Of a stretch of 64,000 nucleotides of DNA, positions 32,300-39,826 are shown piece after piece. A program made the position numbers and the translations under genes. Each line of letters begins with the position of its first letter. Within the stretch, counting starts at the first letter, position 1. This stretch comes from Variovorax boronicumulans. GTDB lineage: Bacteria; Pseudomonadota; Gammaproteobacteria; Burkholderiales; Burkholderiaceae_C. Below the pieces are notes generated by a model. That model was given only the letters and a program-made list of their open reading frames with translations. It made no database searches and was not told the origin of the DNA. The stretch is from the NCBI RefSeq assembly GCF_007677875.1, contig NZ_VEDO01000012.1:62001-126000 (forward strand), read 5' to 3'.

Positions 32300-33199
32300 A
32301 TGAATGTGAGCCTGCGCCAGTTGCGTGTGTTCCAGGCCGTGGCGGCGCAGGCCAGTTTCACGCGTGCCGGCGACCAGATCGGCCTGACCCAGCCGGCCGT
32401 GAGCCGCTGCGTGACCGAGCTGGAGCAGCAGCTGGGCCTGAAGCTCCTGGACCGCACCACGCGCGAGGTGGTGCTGACCGAGGCCGGCCGCAGCCTGGCA
32501 GGGCGGCTGGACCGCGTGCTGGACGAACTCGACACCATGCTGCTGGACGTGCGCGGCCTGGCCACGCAGCGCCAGGGCCGGGTGCGCGTGGCCAGCAGCC
32601 CCACGCTGTCGGCCAACCTGCTGCCCAACTGCATCGCGCGCTGCCGCCTCGAACACCCGGGCCTGGAGCTCGTGCTGCTGGATCGCATCCAGCACGACGC
32701 GCTGGCCAGCGTGCTCGCGGGCGAGGTGGACTTCGGCGTGGTGATCGACCCCGTGCAAAGCGCCGACCTGCACGCCGAGACCATCCTGACCGAGCCCTTC
32801 TGCCTGGTCTGCCCAGCCGACCATGTGCTGGCGCGGCGCCGCAGCGTGCGCTGGACCGCGCTGGCCGGCGAGGCGCTGGTGCTGCTGGACCATGCGTCGG
32901 GCAGCCGCCGGCTGATCGACGAGGCGCTGCGCGCGCACGGCGTGCAGGCGCCCGTGGCGCAGGAGGTGGGCCACCCCACGACCATCTTCCGCATGCTCGA
33001 TGCGGGGCTGGGCGTCTCGGTCGTGCCCCTGCTCGCACTGCCGCCGGGTGGCCTCCCGGGCCTGGTGGCGCGGCCACTGCTGCCGCGCATGGAGCGCCGC
33101 GTGGTGCTGGTGCGGCGCAGGCACCGGGCGCTGGCGCCGGTCGCACAGCTGGCCTGGGACCTGGTGCGCCGGGTGGCGGGCGAGCGCACAGGCGACTGA
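32300..33199 (+). CDS. LysR-family transcriptional regulator
   Basis: A 299-residue LysR protein. The DNA-binding domain is clear: LRQLRVFQAVAAQASFTRAG (5-24), LTQPAVSRCVTELEQQLGLKLLDRTTREVVLTEAG (ends shown). The substrate-binding domain begins near residue 91 (GRVRVASSPTLSANLLP). It is transcribed divergently from the SBF-like transporter and is the likely regulator of that gene. The C-terminal 30 residues are arginine-rich (RMERRVVLVRRRHRALAP). Start: ATG at 32300; no clear ribosome site precedes it. Confidence 0.94.
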   Translation: MNVSLRQLRVFQAVAAQASFTRAGDQIGLTQPAVSRCVTELEQQLGLKLLDRTTREVVLTEAGRSLAGRLDRVLDELDTMLLDVRGLATQRQGRVRVASSPTLSANLLPNCIARCRLEHPGLELVLLDRIQHDALASVLAGEVDFGVVIDPVQSADLHAETILTEPFCLVCPADHVLARRRSVRWTALAGEALVLLDHASGSRRLIDEALRAHGVQAPVAQEVGHPTTIFRMLDAGLGVSVVPLLALPPGGLPGLVARPLLPRMERRVVLVRRRHRALAPVAQLAWDLVRRVAGERTGD

Positions 33200-33321
33200 G
33201 GGATCGATTGCGCCAATGCGCGTGATCGCTTCGGCCATGGTGCCGGTGGCGGCGCCCGGCCATAGTCCGCGTTCGGCCGCGCCGCGGGGCGCGCCAAAAC
33301 CATTCCAAACCCGGAGACTCC

Positions 33322-34536
33322 ATGCGCATCACCCGCCGCACGCTGGCGCTGTCCGCCACCGCCCTGGCTGGCAGCCTGCTGGCCCCCCTCGCCTTCGCCC
33401 AGAAGCAGTACGACCCCGGTGCCAGCGACACCGAGATCCTGCTCGGCATCCCGATGCCGCTGTCGGGCCCGGTTTCGGGCTACTCGATCATCGGCAAGGT
33501 GGCAGAGGCCTATTTCGCGCGCCTCAACGCGCAGGGCGGCCTCAACGGCCGCAAGGTCAAGCTGCTCATGTACGACGACCAGTACTCGCCGCCCAAGGCG
33601 GTGGAGGTCGCGCGCCGCATGGTCGAGCAGGACCAGATCCTCGCGCTGTTCAGCAGCCTGGGCACGGCCAGCAACGTGGCCATCCAGCGCTACATGAACG
33701 CCAAGAAAGTGCCGCAGCTGTTCGTGCAGAGCGGCGCCAGCCAGTTCGACAACGCGAAGCAGTATCCGTGGACCACGCCGATGCTGGGCAGCTACCGCGG
33801 TGAGGGCAAGGTGTTCGCGCAGCACATCGCGGCGACCCGGCCGGGTGCCAAGGTGGCCATGCTCATGCAGAACGACGATCTCGGCCGCGAGATCCTGAAA
33901 GGGCTGCAGGAGGGGCTGGCGGGCAAGAACGCGAGCCTGGTCGCGCAGGCCACCTTCGAGGTGACGGACCCGACGGTGGATTCGCAGATCGTGCAGCTGC
34001 AGTCGTCCGGCGCCAACGTGCTGGTCATGGCCTCGACCGCGCGCACCACGGCCCAGGCGCTGCGCAAGGCGGCCGAGATCGGCTGGACGCCCGAGCGCTA
34101 CGTGAACATCGCGGGCGCCTCGGTCAAGATGGCGATGGAGCCGGCCGGTGCCGACAAGGCCAAGGGCGCGATCACGCTGGCCTACTACAAGGACCCGGGC
34201 TCCAAGGCCTGGGACAACGACCCCGAGATGAAGGCCTACAAGGAGCTGCTCAAGACCTACGCGCCTGGCGTGGACCCGCTCAACAGTTCGGGCGTGACGG
34301 GCTACGTCGCGGCCCAGCTGATGGCCCACGTGCTGCGCGAGTGCGGCGACATCCTCACGCGCGAGAACATCCGCCGCATCGCCAGCAACCTCAAGAACCC
34401 CAAGGTCGAGTTACTGCTGCCCGGCGTGACCATCCAGACCAGCGCCGACGACCTGCACGCCGTGGCCGCCATGCAGCCGGTGCGCTACAACGGTGTGGAC
34501 ATGGAGCCGATCGGGAAGGTCGAGAGCCTGAAGTAA
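33322..34536 (+). CDS. LivK-type ABC transporter substrate-binding protein (orphan)
   Basis: A 404-residue periplasmic binding protein of the branched-chain amino acid/amide type. The signal peptide MRITRRTLALSATALAGSLL...AFAQ has a twin-arginine-like start. ILLGIPMPLSGPVSGYSIIG, YFARLNAQGGLNGRKVKLLMYDD and FSSLGTASNVAIQRYMNAKKVPQLFV (ends shown) are the two-lobe landmarks. The permease and ATPase genes of a Liv system are not in the window, so it is an orphan receptor that may use components encoded elsewhere. The ligand may be an aromatic or aliphatic acid. It ends at a strong terminator. Confidence 0.93.
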   Translation: MRITRRTLALSATALAGSLLAPLAFAQKQYDPGASDTEILLGIPMPLSGPVSGYSIIGKVAEAYFARLNAQGGLNGRKVKLLMYDDQYSPPKAVEVARRMVEQDQILALFSSLGTASNVAIQRYMNAKKVPQLFVQSGASQFDNAKQYPWTTPMLGSYRGEGKVFAQHIAATRPGAKVAMLMQNDDLGREILKGLQEGLAGKNASLVAQATFEVTDPTVDSQIVQLQSSGANVLVMASTARTTAQALRKAAEIGWTPERYVNIAGASVKMAMEPAGADKAKGAITLAYYKDPGSKAWDNDPEMKAYKELLKTYAPGVDPLNSSGVTGYVAAQLMAHVLRECGDILTRENIRRIASNLKNPKVELLLPGVTIQTSADDLHAVAAMQPVRYNGVDMEPIGKVESLK

Positions 34537-34554
34537 ACAGCGCGCCACCAGCGC

Positions 34555-34591
34555 AAAGGCCGCGGCGACTGTGCGTCACCGCGGCCTTTTT
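34555..34591 (+). terminator. Rho-independent terminator after the LivK-type gene
   Basis: A perfect 11-base stem, AAAGGCCGCGG (34555-34565) with CCGCGGCCTTT (34579-34589), ends in five T residues. The A-run at its 5' side makes it bidirectional, so it also serves the convergent SDR gene that ends at 34629. Confidence 0.9.
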
Positions 34592-34628
34592 CATGGGTTG
34601 CCGCGCCGAGACGGCGCGGCATCGGGGC

Positions 34629-35549
34629 TCAGACCGGATCCCAGGTGAACACGTCGCCCGAGCGGTCCAGGTCGAAGTAGCTGGCCTTCATGGCCGGCAG
34701 CGCGTGGCTCAGCACGGACTCGGGCGTCCAGCCTTCGGAGCGGTGCACCGAGCGCACCGGGCGCGGCTGGCTGATCAGGAAGATCTCGTTGTTGCGCACG
34801 GCGAAGATCTGGCCGTTGGTGTCCTTGGACGCATCGCTGCACAGCGCCACGGCCAGCGGGGCGATTTTGGCGGGCGTCATCTGCTTGATGCGTTCCACGC
34901 GTGCCTTCTCGGCGTCGGTCTCGGTCGGGATGGAACCGATCATGCGGCTCCAGGCGAACGGCGCGATGCAGTTGCTCCGCACGTTGAACTTCTGCATGTC
35001 CAGCGCGATGGACTTGGACAGCGCGGCCAGGCCCAGCTTGGCGGCCGAGTAGTTGGCCTGGCCGAAGTTGCCGATCAGGCCCGAGGTGCTGGTCATGTGC
35101 ACGAACACGCCGGAGTTCTGCTCCTTGAAGTGCGTGGCGGCCGCGCGGCTCACGTAGTAGCTGCCGTACAGGTGGACCTTGATGACGGCGTCGAATTCGT
35201 CGTCGCTCATCTTGTGGAAGAAGCGGTCGCGCAGGATGCCGGCGTTGTTCACCACGCCGTCGATGCGGCCGAAGGTGTCGAGCGCCGAGGTGACGATGCG
35301 CGCGCCGCCGCGCGAATCCGACACGCTGTCGGTGTTGGCCACGGCCTCGCCGCCCAGCGCCTTGATCTCGTCGACGACCTTCTGCGCGGGGCCGGCGTCG
35401 TTGCCTTCACCGCTGACGGACGCGCCGATGTCGTTGACGACCACGCGCGCGCCGGACTTGGCCAGCGCCAGCGCGATGTCGCGGCCGATGCCGCCACCGG
35501 CGCCCGTCACGACCACGACCTTGCCGGCCATCAATGTTTGTTCGCTCAT
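34629..35549 (-). CDS. SDR-family 3-hydroxyacyl-CoA dehydrogenase-like oxidoreductase
   Basis: A 306-residue short-chain dehydrogenase: TGAGGGIG (15-22), VNDIGASVSG, NNAG (101-104), Ser154, Tyr167 and Lys171 (YSAAK). As in the paralogue at 820-1761, the VNDIG motif and the long C-terminus fit the dehydrogenase domain of multifunctional enzyme 2, acting on 3-hydroxyacyl-CoA. The C-terminal ISQPRPVRSVHRSEGWTP matches the same region of the paralogue. It is the last gene of the leftward operon 39693-34629 and follows MmgE/PrpD by 28 bases. Confidence 0.92.
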   Translation of the reverse strand: MSEQTLMAGKVVVVTGAGGGIGRDIALALAKSGARVVVNDIGASVSGEGNDAGPAQKVVDEIKALGGEAVANTDSVSDSRGGARIVTSALDTFGRIDGVVNNAGILRDRFFHKMSDDEFDAVIKVHLYGSYYVSRAAATHFKEQNSGVFVHMTSTSGLIGNFGQANYSAAKLGLAALSKSIALDMQKFNVRSNCIAPFAWSRMIGSIPTETDAEKARVERIKQMTPAKIAPLAVALCSDASKDTNGQIFAVRNNEIFLISQPRPVRSVHRSEGWTPESVLSHALPAMKASYFDLDRSGDVFTWDPV

Positions 35550-35577
35550 CTCGTGTGCTCCTTCGTTCGGTTGGGAT

Positions 35578-36933
35578 TCAGTTCAGCAGCGCATCGACGC
35601 GCGGCCACTCGGCCATGCGCCAGACGCGTTCGGCCACGCCGCGCGTCTCGTCGGCACTCGCGCCGTTCGCGTAGGCGGACAGCTGCAGCGCCTTGGCCTC
35701 GATCTCGGCACGGCTCAGCGTGTTGCCCGGGTCGCCCTTGGGTTCGTCCACGCGGCCATGCAGCGTGCGGCCGTCGGTGGTGACCACCGTGACCTTGCCG
35801 ATCCAGCGCTGAGGGTAGGCGCCATCGACCTCGGGGTCGAGCACCATGGTGACTTTGTCGCGCAGCGCGACCACGTCGGGGCTGCGGAAGTGCGCGTCGA
35901 ATTCCGCCAGGCCCGCGCGGTCGAACGCGCCGATCAGGCCCAGCACCGTGCCCATGGAGAACTTGCTCTGGTGCACCGTGCTCGGATCGGTCACCGGGCC
36001 CAGCACGTCGATGGCGCCCTGGTGCACGTGGGTGGTGACCTGGGCGATGTCGGCGAGCTTGAGGGCGTGCTGGCGCACGACCTGCTGCAGCGCGTCGGCG
36101 GCAGGGTGCGTGTGGCGGCACGAGGCGTGGTACTTGAACGAGGTCTCGGCCAGCGTCCAGCGCGTGCCCAGGCCGTCGGTCAGCTTGGCCGGGTTGGCAT
36201 CCGTCGACATGCCCGCGCCCATGCCCTGCTTGCCTTCGAGGATGCGCTGCGCACCCGTGAAACCGTCCTGCGCCAGGTAGGCGGCCAGCAGACCGTCGCT
36301 GGCGGCCTTGGCCGTGTGCAGCTGCTTGCTGTCGGCCGCGTCGCGCAGGAACTCCCACAGGCCCGCGGCCTGGGTGCCGGCCGAGCCGAAGGCGTGCAGC
36401 ATCCTGGCGGCGTCCAGGCCCAGCAGGCGGCCGACGGCGGCCGCGGCCGCCACGGTGCCGGCCGTGGCCGTGGTGTGGAAGATGCGGTAGTGCGACCGGC
36501 CCAGGAACTCGCCGACGCGGATGCCGACTTCGTAGCCGACCACCGAGGCCACGAGCAGGTCGCGGCCCGAGGCGCCGATGGCCTGGGCCACGGCCAGCGC
36601 GGGTGGGAACACCACGGCCGCGGGGTGGAACACCGAGCCGTTGTGCACGTCGTCCTGCTCGGCCACGTGCGAGGCCGCGGCGTTGACCATGGCGGCGAAC
36701 AGCGGGCTGGAGCGCGTGCGCGAAATCAGCACCTCGCTCGCGCCATCGGCCGGGCCCATGGCACGCGCCAGCGTGGCGATGGACTCGACCGCGCGCGAAC
36801 CCTTGCCGGCCAGCACCGAGCCGAACCAGTCGAGGAACAGGTCCTCGGTGCGGCGCAGCACGGGCGCGGGGATGTCCTCGAAGCGCAGGCCGGCCGCGAA
36901 GGCGGCGAGTTCCTTGCTGGGGTGGTCGCTCAT
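35578..36933 (-). CDS. MmgE/PrpD-family protein
   Basis: A 451-residue member of the MmgE/PrpD family, which includes 2-methylcitrate dehydratase, cis-aconitate decarboxylase and related (de)hydratases. Landmarks are FLDWFGSVLAG near residue 35, ASHVAEQDDVHNGSVFHPAAVVFP (ends shown), AFGSAGTQAAGLWEF, KYHASCRHTHPAADAL and the C-terminal DPEVDGAYPQRW. Without prpB/prpC nearby, a methylcitrate role is unlikely; a specific hydro-lyase or racemase step in this acyl-CoA pathway is more likely. Start: ATG at 36933, 6 bases after AGGAG. The ATG at 36939 directly abuts that site. Confidence 0.9.
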   Translation of the reverse strand: MSDHPSKELAAFAAGLRFEDIPAPVLRRTEDLFLDWFGSVLAGKGSRAVESIATLARAMGPADGASEVLISRTRSSPLFAAMVNAAASHVAEQDDVHNGSVFHPAAVVFPPALAVAQAIGASGRDLLVASVVGYEVGIRVGEFLGRSHYRIFHTTATAGTVAAAAAVGRLLGLDAARMLHAFGSAGTQAAGLWEFLRDAADSKQLHTAKAASDGLLAAYLAQDGFTGAQRILEGKQGMGAGMSTDANPAKLTDGLGTRWTLAETSFKYHASCRHTHPAADALQQVVRQHALKLADIAQVTTHVHQGAIDVLGPVTDPSTVHQSKFSMGTVLGLIGAFDRAGLAEFDAHFRSPDVVALRDKVTMVLDPEVDGAYPQRWIGKVTVVTTDGRTLHGRVDEPKGDPGNTLSRAEIEAKALQLSAYANGASADETRGVAERVWRMAEWPRVDALLN

Positions 36934-36943
36934 GTGCATCTCC

Positions 36944-38104
36944 TCAGAACGACCGGGGCAAGCCGAGGATGTGTTCCGCGACGAAGCTCAGGATCAGGTT
37001 GGTGGAAATCGGCGCGACCTGGTACAGGCGCGTCTCGCGGAACTTGCGTTCCACGTCGTATTCGCAGGCGAAGCCGAAGCCGCCGTGGAACTGGATGCAG
37101 GCGTTGGCCGCCTCCCAGCTGGCCTTGGCCGCCAGGTACTTGGCCATGTTGGCCTGCGCGCCGCAGGGCTGGTGCGCGTCGAACAGCTCGCAGGCCTTCC
37201 AGCGCATGAGGCTGGCGGCCTCGACCTCGATGTAGGCCTCGGCGATGGGGAACTGCACGCCCTGGTTCTGGCCGATGGGGCGGCCGAACACGATGCGGTC
37301 CTTCACGTACCTGGAGACGCGGTCGATGAACCAGTAGCCGTCGCCGATGCATTCGGCGGCGATCAGCGTGCGTTCGGCGTTCAGGCCGTCCAGGATGTAC
37401 TTGAAGCCCTGCCCTTCCTCGCCGATCAGGTTCTCGGCCGGGATCTCCAGGTTCTCGAAAAACAGCTCGTTGGTCTCGTGGTTGACCATGTTCAGGATGG
37501 GCCGCACGGTCATGCCGCTCTTCTCGGCCTGGCGCAGGTCGACCATGAAGATGGACAGGCCTTCGCTCTTCTTCTTCACGTCCGCCAACGGCGTGGTGCG
37601 CGCCAGGAGGATCATGAAGTCGGAGTGCTGGATGCGGCTGATCCAGACCTTCTGGCCGTTGATGACGTAGCGGTCGCCCTTCTTCACAGCCGTGGTCTTG
37701 ATTTTGGTGGTGTCCGTGCCCGTGGTCGGCTCGGTCACGCCCATGGACTGCAGCCGCCATTCGCCGCTGGCGATCTTGGGCAGGTAGAACTCCTTCTGCG
37801 CCTTGGAGCCGTGGCGCAGCAGCGTGTTCATGTTGTACATCTGGCCATGGCAGGCGCCGGAGTTGCCGCCGGCGCGGTTGACCTCTTCCATGATGACGGA
37901 CGCTTCGGTCAGGCCCAGGCCGGAGCCGCCGTACTCCTGCGGGATCAGCGCGGCCATCCAGCCGGCCTTGGTCAGGGCGTCGACGAACGCCTCGGGGTAG
38001 ACGCGCTGCTCGTCGATCTTGCGGAAGTACTCGTCGGGGTACTCGGCGCACAGCGAGCGCACGGCGTCGCGGATTTCTTCGTACTTGTCTTGGGTGTGGC
38101 TCAT
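36944..38104 (-). CDS. Acyl-CoA dehydrogenase (divergent active site)
   Basis: A 386-residue acyl-CoA dehydrogenase: IPQEYGGSGLGLTEASVIMEE (ends shown), MGVTEPTTGTDTTKI, GQKVWISRIQHSDFM and QFHGGFGFACEYDVERKFRETRLY. Where medium-chain enzymes carry YEGTS it reads YQVAPISTN, so the catalytic base is expected in helix G (LNAERTLIAAE). The C-terminus AEHILGLPRSF is typical of a subgroup acting on unusual or polar acyl-CoAs. Start: ATG at 38104. It follows the thiolase-like gene by 10 bases in the leftward operon. Confidence 0.93.
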   Translation of the reverse strand: MSHTQDKYEEIRDAVRSLCAEYPDEYFRKIDEQRVYPEAFVDALTKAGWMAALIPQEYGGSGLGLTEASVIMEEVNRAGGNSGACHGQMYNMNTLLRHGSKAQKEFYLPKIASGEWRLQSMGVTEPTTGTDTTKIKTTAVKKGDRYVINGQKVWISRIQHSDFMILLARTTPLADVKKKSEGLSIFMVDLRQAEKSGMTVRPILNMVNHETNELFFENLEIPAENLIGEEGQGFKYILDGLNAERTLIAAECIGDGYWFIDRVSRYVKDRIVFGRPIGQNQGVQFPIAEAYIEVEAASLMRWKACELFDAHQPCGAQANMAKYLAAKASWEAANACIQFHGGFGFACEYDVERKFRETRLYQVAPISTNLILSFVAEHILGLPRSF

Positions 38105-38114
38105 GGTCGGGTTC

Positions 38115-39290
38115 TCACAGGGTTTCGGCCAAGCCGAGGATGGCGGTGGCCTGGCTGGACAAGGTGCCGCCGTTGCCATGCGCCAGCGCCGTCTTGGCGC
38201 CGGCAATTTGGCGTTCGCCGCAGTTGCCGCGCAGCTGCCGCACGCTTTCGATCAGCGCGAAGATGCCGTACATGCCGGGGTGCACGCACGAGAGGCCGCC
38301 GCCGTTGGTGTTGACGGCCAGGCGCCCGCCCGGGGCGATGGCACCGTTCTCGACGAAGGGGCCGCCCTCGCCCTTCTTGCAGAAGCCCAGGTCTTCCAGG
38401 AACAGCAGCACGTTGATCGTGAAGGCGTCGTACAGCGCAAGCACGTCGATGTCCTTGGGCGCCAGGCCCGCCATCGCGAACGCGGCGGCGCCGGAGTCCT
38501 TGGCGGCCGTCACGGTCACGTCGTGCATGGACGAGATCTGGCGGTTCCAGCAGGCCGTGCCGTCGCCGAGCACGTAGACGGGCTTGTTCGGCAGGTCCTT
38601 GGCGCGGTCGGCACGCACCAGCACGTAGGCGCCGCCGCCGTCGGTGACGAGGCAGGAGTCGCGCACCGACAGCGGGTCGCTGACCATGCGGGCCTGGAGC
38701 ACGTCCTCGATGCTGAGCGGGTCGCGCATGAAGGCTTCGGGGTTCTTCTGCGCCCACTGGCGCGCGGCCACGGCCACCTCGGCCAGCTGGCGCCGCGTGG
38801 TGCCGTACTGGTGCATGTGGCGGGCGGCGGCGAGCGCATAGGCCGACAGCGGCATCATGGGCTCGTAGGGCATCTCGTAGGGCTGCGGATCCAGGAACTT
38901 GCGGCTGGCCACCACTTCCTTGCGGCCGAAGGTGGCGGTGCGCTGCGTGCTGCCGTAGCAGACCAGCACGGCATTGCACTGGCCCGATTCCAGCGCGTGG
39001 ATGGCCGGCAGCAGGTGGGCGATGAAGCTGGAGCCGCCGATCATCGTGGAGTCGATGTACGAAGGCCGGATGCCCAGGTGCTCGATGACGGGCATGGCCC
39101 ACATGGTGGCGGCGGCGCTGGCCGTGCACAGGCCGTCGATGTCGCTCATCTTGAGACCGGCATCGGCCACGGCCTGGCGGGCCGAGATGGCCAGCAGTTC
39201 CATGTCGGTGTAGCCCGGGGCTTCGCCGCAGCCGAAGGTGGCCACCCCGGCGATCGCAGCACGGCCGCGCAGTTGTTTCCAATCGCTCAT
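38115..39290 (-). CDS. SCP2-type thiolase-fold protein lacking the usual nucleophilic cysteine (thiolase or retro-aldolase-like)
   Basis: A 391-residue thiolase-superfamily protein of the lipid-transfer/SCP2 group. Where thiolases carry the acyl-accepting Cys, it reads STMIGGSSFIAHLL (81-94), with no Cys. The C-terminal NGGGLSCVHPGMYG keeps His337, and Tyr287 (ALYDAF) and Tyr341 are nearby. In steroid-degrading actinobacteria, Cys-less Ltp2 works with a DUF35 protein as a retro-aldolase; here a DUF35 gene is 1 base upstream. Either an aldolase or a non-standard acyl transferase is therefore possible. Start: ATG at 39290. A normal condensing thiolase is not in the operon. Confidence 0.88.
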   Translation of the reverse strand: MSDWKQLRGRAAIAGVATFGCGEAPGYTDMELLAISARQAVADAGLKMSDIDGLCTASAAATMWAMPVIEHLGIRPSYIDSTMIGGSSFIAHLLPAIHALESGQCNAVLVCYGSTQRTATFGRKEVVASRKFLDPQPYEMPYEPMMPLSAYALAAARHMHQYGTTRRQLAEVAVAARQWAQKNPEAFMRDPLSIEDVLQARMVSDPLSVRDSCLVTDGGGAYVLVRADRAKDLPNKPVYVLGDGTACWNRQISSMHDVTVTAAKDSGAAAFAMAGLAPKDIDVLALYDAFTINVLLFLEDLGFCKKGEGGPFVENGAIAPGGRLAVNTNGGGLSCVHPGMYGIFALIESVRQLRGNCGERQIAGAKTALAHGNGGTLSSQATAILGLAETL

Positions 39291-39291
39291 C

Positions 39292-39693
39292 TCAGGCTCC
39301 CTGCACCGGGTCGAACACCACGAGCGCGTCCGCGCCCTCGCGCTGCAGCACCCGCGCCTTGACGCGCTGGCCGATGCGCACGTCGCTGGCCGGTAGGCCT
39401 TCGACGCGGCTCATGAGGCGCACGCCTTCGTCCAGGTCGATCAGCGACACGTTGAGGTCGCCACCGGCCTCGGGCTTGCGGCGCACCGTGGTCACGGAAT
39501 AGACGGTGCCGGTGCCGGCCGGTGCGACGAACTGCAGCGCGCCGCTGCCGCAGTGCGGGCACAGTTCCCGTGGGTAGTAGACATGCTGGCTGCAATCGCC
39601 GCAGCGCTGGATCAGGAAGCGGCCTTCCTTCAATGCGGCCTGGTGGCGCGCCTGGACGCCGCCCGCAGCATCGGGTGGGAGGATGGTGGTCAT
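39292..39693 (-). CDS. DUF35 (zinc ribbon/OB-fold) acyl-CoA-associated protein
   Basis: A 133-residue protein with a rubredoxin-like zinc ribbon (CGDCSQHVYYPRELCPHCG) followed by an OB-fold strand set (GTGTVYSVTTVRRKPEAGG, VRLMSRVEGLP, VKARVL). DUF35 proteins bind acyl-CoA chains and form complexes with SCP2-type thiolases or aldolases and with MaoC-like hydratases. It is the first gene of the leftward operon; its stop is 1 base from the thiolase-like start, fitting an obligate two-subunit enzyme. Start: ATG at 39693 (MTTILPPDAAGG). An upstream in-frame start at 39732 would overlap the promoter. Confidence 0.9.
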   Translation of the reverse strand: MTTILPPDAAGGVQARHQAALKEGRFLIQRCGDCSQHVYYPRELCPHCGSGALQFVAPAGTGTVYSVTTVRRKPEAGGDLNVSLIDLDEGVRLMSRVEGLPASDVRIGQRVKARVLQREGADALVVFDPVQGA

Positions 39694-39731
39694 GGGAAGC
39701 GCGTGTCTCGCTCGGGTTTCGAATGGCCGCA

Positions 39732-39785
39732 AGCATGCCGGCGCGGCCCGGCCGGCGCCATCCGTATTTGGTGAACGGGGTGTTC
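39732..39785 (-). promoter_or_regulatory. LysR-type regulatory element E for the DUF35/thiolase operon
   Basis: A second copy of the 28-base element of 29519-29546 is at 39758-39785, in the 133-base gap between the DUF35 gene and the FAD-linked oxidase gene. On the minus strand a -10-like CATGCT (39737-39732) is again 21 bases beyond it. A plus-strand TAGAAT (39796-39801) could serve the oxidase gene. No LysR gene adjoins this copy, so regulation by the protein from 29579 is proposed. Confidence 0.6.
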
Positions 39786-39826
39786 AGGCGACTTCTAGAA
39801 TGGCAGCCCCTTACGGAGACACACCC

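Noticed and set aside
32077-34329. A 750-codon open frame antisense to the LivK-type, LysR and part of the SBF-like genes
   Set aside because: The translation is His/Gly/Ala/Arg-rich without motifs, as expected opposite GC-rich coding sequence. The plus-strand genes have clear families.
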